This document shows, in pieces, positions 36,401 through 47,056 of a stretch of 64,000 nucleotides of DNA. The stretch is from Artocarpus heterophyllus (lineage: Eukaryota > Streptophyta > Magnoliopsida > Rosales > Moraceae): contig CM046337.1 in NCBI GenBank assembly GCA_025403435.1, positions 9,177,015-9,241,014 on the forward strand. Reading direction: 5' to 3'. Below the pieces are notes generated by a model. It was not told the DNA's origin, made no database searches, and worked only from the letters and a program-made list of their open reading frames with translations. How positions within the stretch are numbered: position 1 is the first letter of the stretch; the number at the start of each line of letters is the position of its first letter. The translations under genes and the position numbers were made by a program.

Positions 36401-39400
36401 TTACACCCTTTTGTCCTTAACAATTGGCGTCCATTTATAGCACTCATGTGCCCTCGGTACTTGTCGTTCCTATGCAACATTTTTTTTTTGTTTTTATTTT
36501 ATAAAAAAATAAAAAGAAAAGTAAAACAAAAAAAAAACAAAAACAAAACCAAAATTCTTACGATATTAAAATTTTTTATCGAAGCTCCATCTTGTCGAGA
36601 CATCTTGATAATATATCTTTATAATAGTTTTGACTTTATTTGTATTTATTTTTATATTTAGAAGTATTTTGTTTTAATTTTGTATAATTTAACGGTTTAT
36701 GTATGTTGTAATATGTATTTATAGGGAGCTCTATATTGTACTTCTTACCAACCAATTATCTTTTGCTTCGTACATGTAAGTATATTGTCTAAACATGTTA
36801 AATCTTTTGTTCTATTTTTTTTATATTTTATTTTCTTATTTAATTTTTTATAATATATAATTTATGCATTTTTATCTTCTGTTAAGTGAAAATATGAACG
36901 TGAATTATTCCATTACAAAAATATTTGAATGTCAATTTGAGTGGCGATTTTTGTCTTGCATTTATCACCTCAGCATATCCTAAAATTCACCCATAAGATG
37001 ACGTGGCACAACAACAAAGGAAAGCTCCAAATTTACTGTAAGTCTGTAATGCAGCAGTGCTTATTTCGCTTATTTTTCTACTCTTTTTTTTCCTCCATTA
37101 TTTTTTGGTCAAATGCATTTTCAAAAGCAGCACTGAGCACTGAGTACTGACCCTGACACGAGCCTCGAAGACTGTGCTTGCTTATCCTCTTGAGCCAACG
37201 TGTTTTTTCGTCATAGTCGCCTATAAAAACGCCACCGTAGAAACGATTCCCCAAATAACACGGCGTTTTCGAGGAAATTACCGCGCCATTACACAATTAA
37301 AATTTAAAAGGTCTTTTTTTAAAAGGTGTTATTTAATTTTACTTTTTGGTCTGAATTAGTAGCTTTTTTGACAATAATTAACTTTAATCAATTTTTTAAT
37401 TAAAATTAATGAAAAACTCTTATATATATTATAATATTTATAATTTTAACCAATAATTCAAGTAAAATTTTGATTAAATGTACAGGTATTTTAAAAAATA
37501 ACTTTTAAAAAAAATTATTTTAAACAAATAGTTTTTTTAACAATTTTTAACGTAAAAAAATATGTTTTTAAAGTATAAAAACTGCTTTAATTTTTTTTCT
37601 TTTCTCTTTGTTAAGGTTTATTTTTTCGTTATAGTTATTTTCATCTCTTTTTAAAAAAAAATTAAGACAATTTACATGTTTAAAAAAGCTCTTTTTTAAA
37701 AAAAAAAAAAAAGAAGCCATCTCCTTAATTAAGATTTTTTATCCCTTCTTTCAAATTCTTTCCAAATGGATAGAACGTATGTTGCAATGGGATTAATTTA
37801 TATTAAAAAGACTAAAATAACCCTGAAAAGCTAAAACATTTATTTAAAAATAAAAATAATAAAAACCAAAAGAGAGATAAAAAAACAATTGGGCTTCCTC
37901 CTCATTGAGCCTAGAGGCTAGACATGTTGCTGCCCATCCCCGTCGTGACCCCGCCGCAAGTCCGAGACCTTGCCCTGAAAGCAGCCTAGCCGACCATCCA
38001 AATCCATCGCGAACCCCATCTGCTTCTCTGCCCATCACGATGCTGCTAAAGTGAGAGACACAAACGGAGAGAGAGACATTGAAGATTTTTGAATTACGAA
38101 TGTTATTGTCTCCCTAATAACTTCTGCGTATGCTCTGATTGTTAGAAAAATTGTTGATGTTGAATCACGGGTCATGAGTTGTTTTGGAGATCAAAGCTTA
38201 CAAATTATTTTCAACACACTCAGGGCCATTAACAAAAGCTATTAATTACGAAAATAGAAAAAAAAAAAGAAAAAGAAAAAGAAAAACTAAAAATTGCTTT
38301 AAAAAACTAAAAATGGTATAAAATCTCGACCATTAATACCTTCTTAATAACAAGGGTCGCCAATTTTACATAAAAGAGAAACAAAGACAATATACAATTT
38401 TATTAAAAAAAAAAAAAGGAAAAAATGATGATAAAGGTTTAGTCAAGATGTGCAAAAGGAGCAAACTTTTCTCAAACAAAAGCAATAACTAGTAATTACA
38501 TGTATGAGGCTTGGTAACAAAACCCAGAATCAGCCACTCCAGATTCATTTGGGTATACACAAATCTACCATAGCTTAACAAAACAAGCATCCAAGAAATT
38601 ATCCTCACAACTAACTAAACACAAACCGATTTCCAAATCACTAACCCATGATTTAGGGGCAAATCTAGCTCAAGTGAGAGGTGGGCTCGTAAGAAAGATG
38701 GCGAATTTGGCTTGCGAGGGAATAACAAGCTTGCAGGGGGCGGTGGTGGATCCTGTTTACGACGGCAGCAGCGGCTGGAGTAGGTGCACTCTCCTTTACG
38801 TTCAGCCACTAGCCCAAGAAACAACGCAATCTCCTCATTCTCGCCGTGAGCCCAAGCGACCTCCCTTCATCGCCATAGCCAGACGTCAAACGCTTGGAGG
38901 TACATCGGAGGAAAAAGATATTATTTTCTTCGTTTATTTTTTTTTCTTTTTACGTTTTTCTTTTTAATTTTCTAAAAGTATATTGCACTTTTACTAAAAT
39001 GCCCTTAAATGTTAGAGCATGTGCTATGCACGTGATCAGTTCCATACAACATTTAAGGTATCCCTAGTTAAATCAGTCCCTTGACATCCAAATCAAAAAG
39101 TTAGGCCTAATCCAGTAAAAAAAAAAATTAAAAACTAAATTGTATCTTTTTAAAAAGGCTAAGAGATCTCCTGGATAATTTACCCCTTGTTTTTAAAATA
39201 CTTAACTTTCTGCTCTACTTTGTTCAGAGCTTTTTACAATGGACAATAGTTGAAGAGTTTAAAGCAGTGTCTTAACAGGAAGGATATTGGTTAGTATATT
39301 TTGCTCAACATTTAAATTGATCCCCGTGTATAAACGGTATATCTAGACCGTGCAGGTGACCAGCACACTGCATACTATCGAGTAAGCAAATATAAATTAT

Positions 39401-40221
39401 AATTTAGTTTATGTAAATTGTCTCAACTCTCAACAGAAAAGAATACAATAACGTGTTCACTTTCATGAGTAGTTAACTAATAAGTGCATTTGGTTTTAGA
39501 CTCCACGGTTCTGTGGGTGACTACGTGCACACTAAGAACCGATTAGCAAAGTATTATTCAGCTCATTAGTTAGTTACTGGTAGAGTAAAAGAAAGCACAC
39601 CCAAAAAAGTAATTTCTCAAGTAAAAGGGTGGTTTCTTTAGTGGATACCGGGGTGGGTAATCTGTCTTCCCACTGTGAAATTTGTAGAAGAAATATGTTT
39701 TTTTTTATAATATTATTTTAATTGTATAGTTTCAACTGTTATAATATAAAATAAAAATAGACTATAACATAAAATTTTTACATTATAAAATAAATTTATT
39801 CTAACTTACATGCTTATTATTATTTTTAGTTAAATCTATTCACTTCAAATCATACACCTCAAAGGTCCACAAAAATCTTCTTGAGTAGTCCTGTCAAACC
39901 AAACTCTGCGGGTTTTTGGCAATCACATAAACGATGGACTATGCAAACATATTTGCATCATCCTACCGGCAGACACTACCATAGATACTTGCACTACTCT
40001 GCAACGTGAAACCATATGCACAAAAAAAAGTGTACCTCCCGGCTTCCGCGCTAAATAGAAGGGCAATTCAGTCTTTCCGCGTGCCTTCAGAAAAAGCCCA
40101 GTTCAGTGTTCACACACTTTTTTCTTTTTATGTATATTTTTTGTCCTTTATACTTCTTATTGTTGTTAACGCACACGGCGAACGTCGATATTATTTAATA
40201 TTGACACATTCACTCGGCTTC

Positions 40222-40228
40222 TATAAAA
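40222..40228 (+). promoter_or_regulatory. TATA box of the thaumatin-like gene
   Basis: TATAAAA lies 74 bases before the ATG at 40296, followed by a CT-rich leader, the usual spacing for a short plant leader. Confidence 0.7.
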
Positions 40229-40295
40229 CCCGGCTTATACTCTCACTTCTCTCACCTCCCAAAAACCCCCAAGAACCTTCAAACACAAAAAGACA

Positions 40296-41063
40296 ATGGC
40301 CCTATTCTCCTCCTCGTCTCTCTCTCTCTTCCTCTCAACCATTCTTCTTCTCTCTGCCCTCTCCCACTCCACTCCACACACCCATCCAGGCATGATCCTG
40401 ACTCTAGTCAACAACTGCCCGTACACCATCTGGCCCGCCATCCAGCCCAACGCCGGCCACCCCGTCCTCGAGCGCGGTGGCTTCGCCCTCCATTCCCTCA
40501 CCCACCGCTCCTTCCCCGCCCCAACCCAGCACTGGTCCGGCCGCATCTGGGCCCGCACCGGCTGCACCTACTACCACAACGGCGGCTTCCACTGCGCCAC
40601 TGGCGACTGCGGCGGCAAGATCGAGTGCAACGGCGCCGGCGGCAAGCCCCCTGCCACCCTGGCCCAGTTCAGCCTCCACCACGGCCACAACGACCTCTCC
40701 TCCTACGGCGTCAGCCTCGTTGACGGCTTCAACCTCGGACTGACCGTGACCCCGCACGAGGGTAAAGGCGTCTGCCCAGTCGTCGGCTGCCGTGCCGACC
40801 TGCTCGCCACGTGTCCTGAGAACCTGCGGGTGAGATCACCGCACGGTCACGTAGTCGCCTGCAAGAGCGGTTGCGAGGCGTTCGGTACGGACGAGCTCTG
40901 CTGTCGGAACCACTACAACAGTCCCCAGACGTGCAGGGCTTCGAACTACTCGCAGTTCTTCAAGCACGCGTGTCCTTCGAGCTTCACCTACGCCCATGAC
41001 ACGCCTTCACTTATGCACGATTGCTCGTCGCCACGTGAGCTCAAGGTCATCTTCTGCCACTGA
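40296..41063 (+). CDS. Thaumatin-like protein (PR-5 family)
   Basis: A single exon of 255 residues. A signal peptide covers about residues 1-25 (FSSSSLSLFLSTILLLSALS), so the product is secreted. The mature part has the thaumatin fold signatures WSGRIWARTGC, GDCGGKIECNGAGG, SLVDGFNLGLTVTP, KSGCEAFGTDELCC and CPSSFTYAHD, and 16 cysteines, the number that makes eight disulfides. Family members are apoplastic defence or stress proteins, some with glucan binding or antifungal activity. In the usual acidic cleft the position of the first Asp of the YDVSLVDG segment is Gly here (SSYGVSLVDG). The gene is strikingly GC-rich, especially at third positions, against its AT-rich surroundings. It is intact, with a TATA box at 40222. 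Confidence 0.93.
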   Translation: MALFSSSSLSLFLSTILLLSALSHSTPHTHPGMILTLVNNCPYTIWPAIQPNAGHPVLERGGFALHSLTHRSFPAPTQHWSGRIWARTGCTYYHNGGFHCATGDCGGKIECNGAGGKPPATLAQFSLHHGHNDLSSYGVSLVDGFNLGLTVTPHEGKGVCPVVGCRADLLATCPENLRVRSPHGHVVACKSGCEAFGTDELCCRNHYNSPQTCRASNYSQFFKHACPSSFTYAHDTPSLMHDCSSPRELKVIFCH

Positions 41064-42788
41064 GGGAGATTATGCATGGTCGTATCCGGATTAAGCTTTG
41101 ATTTAAAATAACTTCGGAAGAAGAAAAAAAAATTAGAAGGGAAAAATGTGTTGAAGTTTGCGGTTTATGGGTTTGGTGTTTGGTTTCTTAATTATGGGTT
41201 AAGGAACATGTGTTAATTTGCTGTGCTGGGATTGAGATGGATTGATGTGTTTTGTGTAATATGTAATGTTTGGTGTCGGTTAATAGATGGTAAGTAATGG
41301 ATGCTTGCAATATAATTTGTATTTTTGCATGGCTTTTTAATTTTTTGCTTTTTATTATGTTCATTTCATTAATCCATGCAAAAGCAAATTAACCCAGAAA
41401 ACTCCTTAGCATTGATGTTTTTTTTGCTAAAGAAGGAAAAAGGAAGGAGTACCACGTGTGAACTTCTTTTTGGCGAGTCTCTCGAAAAAGAAAAGAAAAG
41501 TAGATCTGTTTGTAAAGAGAACTATCCTGGAGTTTAAAATTAGATAACCTTTGTTTTCCTCTGAGAAAATACAAGGATAATCTTTTCTAATTTTATGTGG
41601 TGTGTAGTAAAAGTGATTTAAACTAATTTTTTAATTATAAATAATGTAAAATTTTTATATATTATAATAATAATAAAAAAATTATTATAGTATATTTTTT
41701 TTATATATTATAGTAAAAATAATTTTAATTAATAATTTTAATTATTCTATAACACTGTTAATTTTTGTTTTTAATAAATAAAGTGTGATACCACTAATTT
41801 ATGTTGGCGTAAAGCGAAGTTGGAAAATTTCATGGTCATTATGATGTTATGTGGATTTTTTGGATAATACTCGTTGCGTCGATAATGGTTATATTATTCT
41901 CTTTCTTTAATCCTATTCTTTTCAAAATCAAAAAAGTAATTGGTCCTAACAACATAGGGTAAAAATTTTTACTAATTAGTTAATTACTAGAACCGAGAGT
42001 TATCAAAACGGTGAGCTTCTTTTTCACTTGTTTGGAGAAATATCATAGCGAATCCATGAGGAATATCACTGGTGCGCTGCAGAAAACAGGGTGACCGGCA
42101 CAGAGCCAGAGGTCACGATGGTCTGATTTTCAAAAAGGAGAAGGTAATTGGTGATAAGGCGTTGGCGCCTTTGGCCTTTTGGCCGTTTCAAAGGGACCAC
42201 AGTATTCTTTTTTTGTTTTTGTTTTTTGTGCTCTTTACGAGAATTGACCTTTAATTATTACGTGTGTCCCCCCTGTGCATGTTACAATGCATGTGAAATT
42301 TTTGGAAATAATAGTGAGAGTGTTTTTAAAATTTGAAATTGTGCGTATGTTATGTGTGTGAGGTGAAAACGGTTTTATTTCAAAAAATAAAAATTTTTAA
42401 AAATATTTTTCAAATTTTGTCGAAAAAATATGTCAAAATATTTCTAAAAATTTTCAAAAAAAAGAAAAAACCAAACGGGTTGCTTTTTCAAACGGATGGT
42501 CTGGCATCTTTACTTTCTGCTACATACCATTGCCTTTCGCGTACTTTAGAACTCCACGCGCCTTGGTTTATGAGTCTTATGACCAAAGAGGAAGGGCCTT
42601 CGCGTCTTACCAGAATTCCACGTTCGCTTCCTGCGCACTTTGCACAAATCAAGACGTTTATATTGTTTTTTTTTTTTTTTTTCATTTGGTTACTTGTATG
42701 TCAAATAAGCATCACATTTATCCCTTATTATATGAAAAATATCGTAATAGTACCTCTCAGTTTTTAAATATATTATCTTAATACCTAA

Positions 42789-43075
42789 AGCTCTGTTTGG
42801 TACGAAGACAGTTAAATAGATGAAAAAAATAAAGAATAGAAAGGAATATAACAATCATTTAAGTTGTTTTGTAAAATAGCTTTTAAAACTAAAATATGAT
42901 CGATTTAACGCATCCTTCTACCATTGAAAGAAGTAATTTTAGTAGGCCTAAGAAAAGAGGTCATCCTTCTACCTCTCTTCTCCTTCCTTTCCTTCCTCCA
43001 GCCAGACAAGAGAATAGGTCTCTACCTCTACCTTTCTCCCTCACTCCATCTCTCCCTCCTACCAAACACACTAGC
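42789..43075. mobile_element. Possible second MITE type
   Basis: Starts AGCTCTGTTTGGTACG and ends CTACCAAACACACTAGC, a short inverted repeat around an AT-rich and then CT-rich body. I could not settle the target-site duplication. Confidence 0.35.
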
Positions 43076-43448
43076 ATTTTTTTATGACATGAAATCTCAT
43101 TTCTCTTTTTTATTAATAAACTTTAAATTATTTATGAAAACTATAAAAGAAAATAAATACAATTAATATCCAAAAACTGAATAAGTACACATAGATTCTT
43201 TTCTTCTATAAGTTTTATTTAATCTTTTGTTTTAATGTTTTATTATATTTTTGCAAAATTAGTTTAGAATTCATTAATAAAGGTCCAAAGGAAATTTCGT
43301 GTTGAAAAACATGAGCTCAAAGGAGCCAAAATAATATTTTTTTAAAACCGCAAGGTACTATTATGACATTTTCCAAACTGCAAAATACCAATGTGAGTTT
43401 TTCAAAAACATAAGATACCAAAATGATAATAGCCTCGTTTATATTTAT

Positions 43449-43720
43449 ATTAGGTGTTCGGAAAAGAGTTCAAACTATAATAATTTTGAATCGCACATTA
43501 TAACATATAAAAGCTTTATATTATAGTATACTTTTACTTATATACTATAACATGTGAGAACTTTACATTATTTACGATTGAAACCAATTAGTTAAAAACA
43601 CTGTGGCATATGAGAGCTTTACAATGTAGCTTATTTTTTCTCGGTACTATAACATGTATGTGCTTTAAACTGTAGAAACCAAAAGTTTTGGTTGAAATTA
43701 ACAATGCCAAACACGGCATT
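43449..43720. mobile_element. Compound MITE, two cores in tandem
   Basis: Starts ATTAGGTGTTCGG and ends CCAAACACGGCA. It contains two sets of the family core: ATAACATGTGAGAACTTTACA and CATATGAGAGCTTTACAATGTAG. This could be one MITE inserted into another or an internal duplication. Confidence 0.5.
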
Positions 43721-43941
43721 TAAAGTTTAAACCAACTTTCCCAAATGCCGTGGTGTTTATAGCTCGTTAGGAAAAACATCATCCGCTATTCTTTTTTTGA
43801 ATTTTGTTTAGTTGATTTATACAAAATTAACAAATCTTGACATCATGAAATATTGAGTTAATGTTGTAGAATTAACTAATAACTTCCAAATGTTCTAAGT
43901 TAAAATTCTACTTAATTTACTCGAATAAATAAGCCCGACAC

Positions 43942-45559
43942 TTAGTTCCTCGTGTTACTGTCCCCATCTCCATTCAAATCAAGATCAGCAAGCGATTTTA
44001 CCAACGGCATTGATGGCAATACAAGTGGTTGGCGTTCTATATTACTATACAATGATATGCCAAACCTTCTATCAGGGTTTTCTTCCACTTCTTTTGAGAA
44101 ATGTTCAGACCCAGAGTTCGTCTTCTCTTGCTCAGCTTTTCCCTGCTGCTGCCACTGGAACTTTTCTTCATAGCTCTTCCTTATGAGAATCACATCGGGT
44201 AGGAATTCAACATCATTGATGTTAGCTCTATAAAGATCATAACCCAGAGCATAGTCACCAGGCTTCAAAATATTGCCCAAGTGGGTTCTTATTAAAAAAA
44301 AAAAATTGTATCATTCTTTCCGAAATCCGAAACATGAGCAACTTGTACATCAGCTGAAGAATACATTGAGCATTGAGCCTTTAACTTTTAGTGAAACCAT
44401 CTCAACATCCAATGCAATGTATTTTACAAGTTGCCTGGTCGTTAGTAGGAACTCGAAGGGCGAGCTCCAATATTGATCCGCATTCAAAGCACAATGCCTC
44501 GGGGTAAAAGGGTCAAATAAACCAATTTGACAACTTACTGTAAAGCAAATAACAAAAGGACCGAGATTTCCTAGACTCCTTGCATCACTAGGAGGAAGAT
44601 AGATCAAATCCTCATGGCATATATTGTCGAAGAAGTTAACAAAAACGGCTCTACATTTTGTATTCAACAATTGCAGCTCACCAACCATTCTTGACCAATC
44701 TACCTCCGCGATTAATGCTATTAGGTGTATGCAGTATTTTATTTTTGTTGTATAAAGAACATTGTAAACATTGGAAATCAAGAAATGAAAGAAACCATTT
44801 CTTCATATAGGAGATATTACCTGCTTGCAATTGTAGCTGTTACTCTTAGTATCATGATACACATGCTCCTTATCATTTTCAGGACAACGCCGTATTGGAG
44901 CAAATCTGCCCACGAATTCCACAAATCTCAAACCTTGACTCCGACTGGAGAAAAAGAAGTTGATACCATGATCTATCTTCTTAATCTTTATAATCGAGGC
45001 AGCAACGCCTTTCCTCGTCAAAATCATCTGCTCCAAATAGAAGAATGTACGCGTGTGAGAAACGTGTTGTTGGCAGAGTTCCACAGATGCTACCCACTGA
45101 TCAGGATTAGCCAGGACCCTCGAAGAAGATAGGCACTTGTATTTTTCCTTAAGAATTCTACGACATAAGATTGCTCGAGGAACAGTGCATTAACAACTTC
45201 GTTTTGCACTTTCGATGTGACCTTGATCATCTTGGAATGAGGTTCGGTCCAAATAAAATCCGCCTTCACCAATCTGACATTGTGCATGATCTTCAATCTC
45301 TTAACACAAAACTGTAAGAGCTCACTCGGTTCCAACCGGGATTTAATCCAAGTCATTGTGGGCTCTAGGTAGCATTCACACTTGGGGCAATAAATGTATA
45401 ACACCATACTTTTGCAGCCCTTGTGATCTCAACTTCGGATGACAAACATCTAACACACATATTGGCGGCATTGGGCTCCATTCGAATCTTGCATTTGCAA
45501 CATAATACGCTGCCGATCGTCGGATTCACTGCAGACATATTAACTACTTCTTCAGCCAT
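43942..45559 (-). pseudogene. NMD3: Pseudogene of NMD3, the 60S ribosomal subunit export adaptor
   Basis: Five frame segments on the minus strand cover nearly the whole family length, from the N-terminal zinc-ribbon motif LCCKCKIRMEPN (45559-45365) through FIWTEPHSKMIKV (45407-45090), RTFFYLEQMIL (45084-44803) and LPPSDARSLGNLGPFVIC (44781-44350) to the C-terminal LKPGDYALGYDLY (44280-43942). The frame changes at least four times: after EVEITR, after SYVVEF, after the SNSYNC segment and after DVEMVS. The last change is next to a T-run. No conserved start-to-stop reading exists. An extra block of about 140 bases at 44800-44690 begins with GTAATATC, so it may be a retained intron, which argues against a processed copy. 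NMD3 carries pre-60S subunits to the cytoplasm through CRM1 (family knowledge); this copy should not. Confidence 0.85.
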
Positions 45560-47056
45560 TCATGGCGACAGGAGAACAAATAGGAAATAAGTATGCTATA
45601 ATTCAATTAAGGTGAAAATAGAGGAAAAAATAAACAATTATAAATAAACGAAAAAGGGCCCTAATGGAGAGAAAATAATGAAAACAATAAGATTTGAATT
45701 TAAAACATAGCTAAAGGAGGACGAAAATAGCAACGTACAATAAGTAGATACCAAATAAGAAACAACTTTGAATTAGATCAAAACATGTGATAAAGTATTC
45801 TAAAAGGCCAAAACCATAACAAATACTTAAATCCAAGTCACAACCATATCAATCTCAAACTTGACAATGATACTAATTTCAATTTCAGTCAAATATACAA
45901 TGATGAACAACGAACAAGGAAACACAGAAAAGGGGGAAAAAAAAAGGAGAAGACCCATGCCAATTAGTCAGCCTCCAAAGAAACTACATATATAACGACA
46001 AACAAAATATTTTCACGTTAATTGAAACCCAAAATAAAAATTAATCTCTCGTGCTTCCAAAATTCAAAGCGATCATCTGAGGTTGATGAAGAAGAATGAG
46101 CAATCCACCGAAGCGATAGAGTGAGGGTTTCCTTAGGGAAGGGTTTTTATGTTTTTTGAGAAGGGCAAAGATTATGGAACCGTTTGGTGGTATTTTTATT
46201 TTGGTTTCTATTTTAAGAAAAGTTGAGAATAAAAATATTTTAAAAAATAGGCTAGAATTACTTTTAAAATTATATTTGGTTATAATTTTTAATATTTTGT
46301 AGAAATTGTTTTGAACAATTTTTTAACAGTGTTAAATAATTTTTTAGCCACATTTCCTTGCTCAGTCCCCATTAACGACTGCCTAGTATTCCCACCAGCA
46401 ACGAGCCAATCCCCACCCTATGCCCCCGTCAACAACCTAGCCCCCTTGACCTTAGACGACAACTTGACGGCCTAGCCCCCTTCAACGACCCAACCCCCAG
46501 CGACGACCTTGGCCCCTTTCAACGAACCAGGCCCTTCGATAGCCTTGGCCTTGGCCCCTTGTGCCACCAAGAATGTTAATGGCTTGTCTACAACTCAGAA
46601 CGTGCCTCCTTCGCTACTCCGACATGGGTGAGCGAATCGCGATTTGTTGGGCGGCGTGAGGAGAGATCGCAAGGTGGCTTCGCCAGGTTGTAAGGCAGTG
46701 GGCATGGGGGTGCGACGGCGAGGTGATGGCCTTTGGTTTGCGATGGTTTCATAGTAGCCGACGGCTTCGGTTCGCGTTGATGGTGGTAGCAGTCAGCGGC
46801 TTCGGTTTGCGTTGGTGGCGGCTTCTTTGCACTCAGGTGGGCCGGCTAAGGTTGTCGAGGTAGGACGGCTTGGGTTTGCCGAAGAGAGGACAGGGTGGGA
46901 GAATGAGGGGGAGTGATGGTGTTGGGAAGTAGACTGTGTAGGGAAATAGAGGAAGAAAAAAATTTGAAAACGAGTTTTTTTTTTTTTGTTTTCTAAGTCT
47001 ATAACAAAAGTGGGATTTTTTAGAAAATGTTTTCATTTTTATTTTTTCAAAATTGC
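45560..47056. other. NMD3 pseudogene upstream region and GC-rich repeat block
   Basis: In sense (minus), bases 46150-46020 contain AAACCCTCACTCTATCGC and a CT-rich stretch that looks like an old plant 5' leader exon of the NMD3 copy. From about 46177 to 47056 a separate block starts GTTTGGTGGTATTTTTATTTTGG and contains a GC-rich centre (46365-46900) with repeated words like CAACGACC and CTAGCCCCCTT. It may be a DNA transposon remnant truncated by the retroelement at 47057. No gene is supported. Confidence 0.4.

Larger units (their letters stand above)
32215..40221. other. Intergenic DNA with degenerate MITEs and GC-rich patches
   Basis: No gene can be supported across about 8 kb. There are diverged MITE relatives at about 32755-32885, 33281-33410 and 37370-37470, and long A/T runs. 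Three isolated GC-richer patches (36055-36200, 37895-38045, 38640-38890) contain runs such as CCGCTGCCG but no recognised domain. A MITE-like partial block lies at about 39720-39810. Confidence 0.5.
41064..43941. other. Intergenic DNA with MITE-like repeats
   Basis: No gene is supported. A degenerate MITE lies at about 41600-41770. A different element with ends CTCTGTTTGGTA and TACCAAACACACT is possible at 42789-43075. A GC-richer patch at 42065-42195 and another at 42530-42660 show no recognised domain. Confidence 0.5.

Noticed and set aside
40404..40757. Long antisense ORFs in the thaumatin-like gene
   Set aside because: High GC at third positions of the real gene removes stops in other frames; the Ala/Gly/Val-rich product is an artefact.
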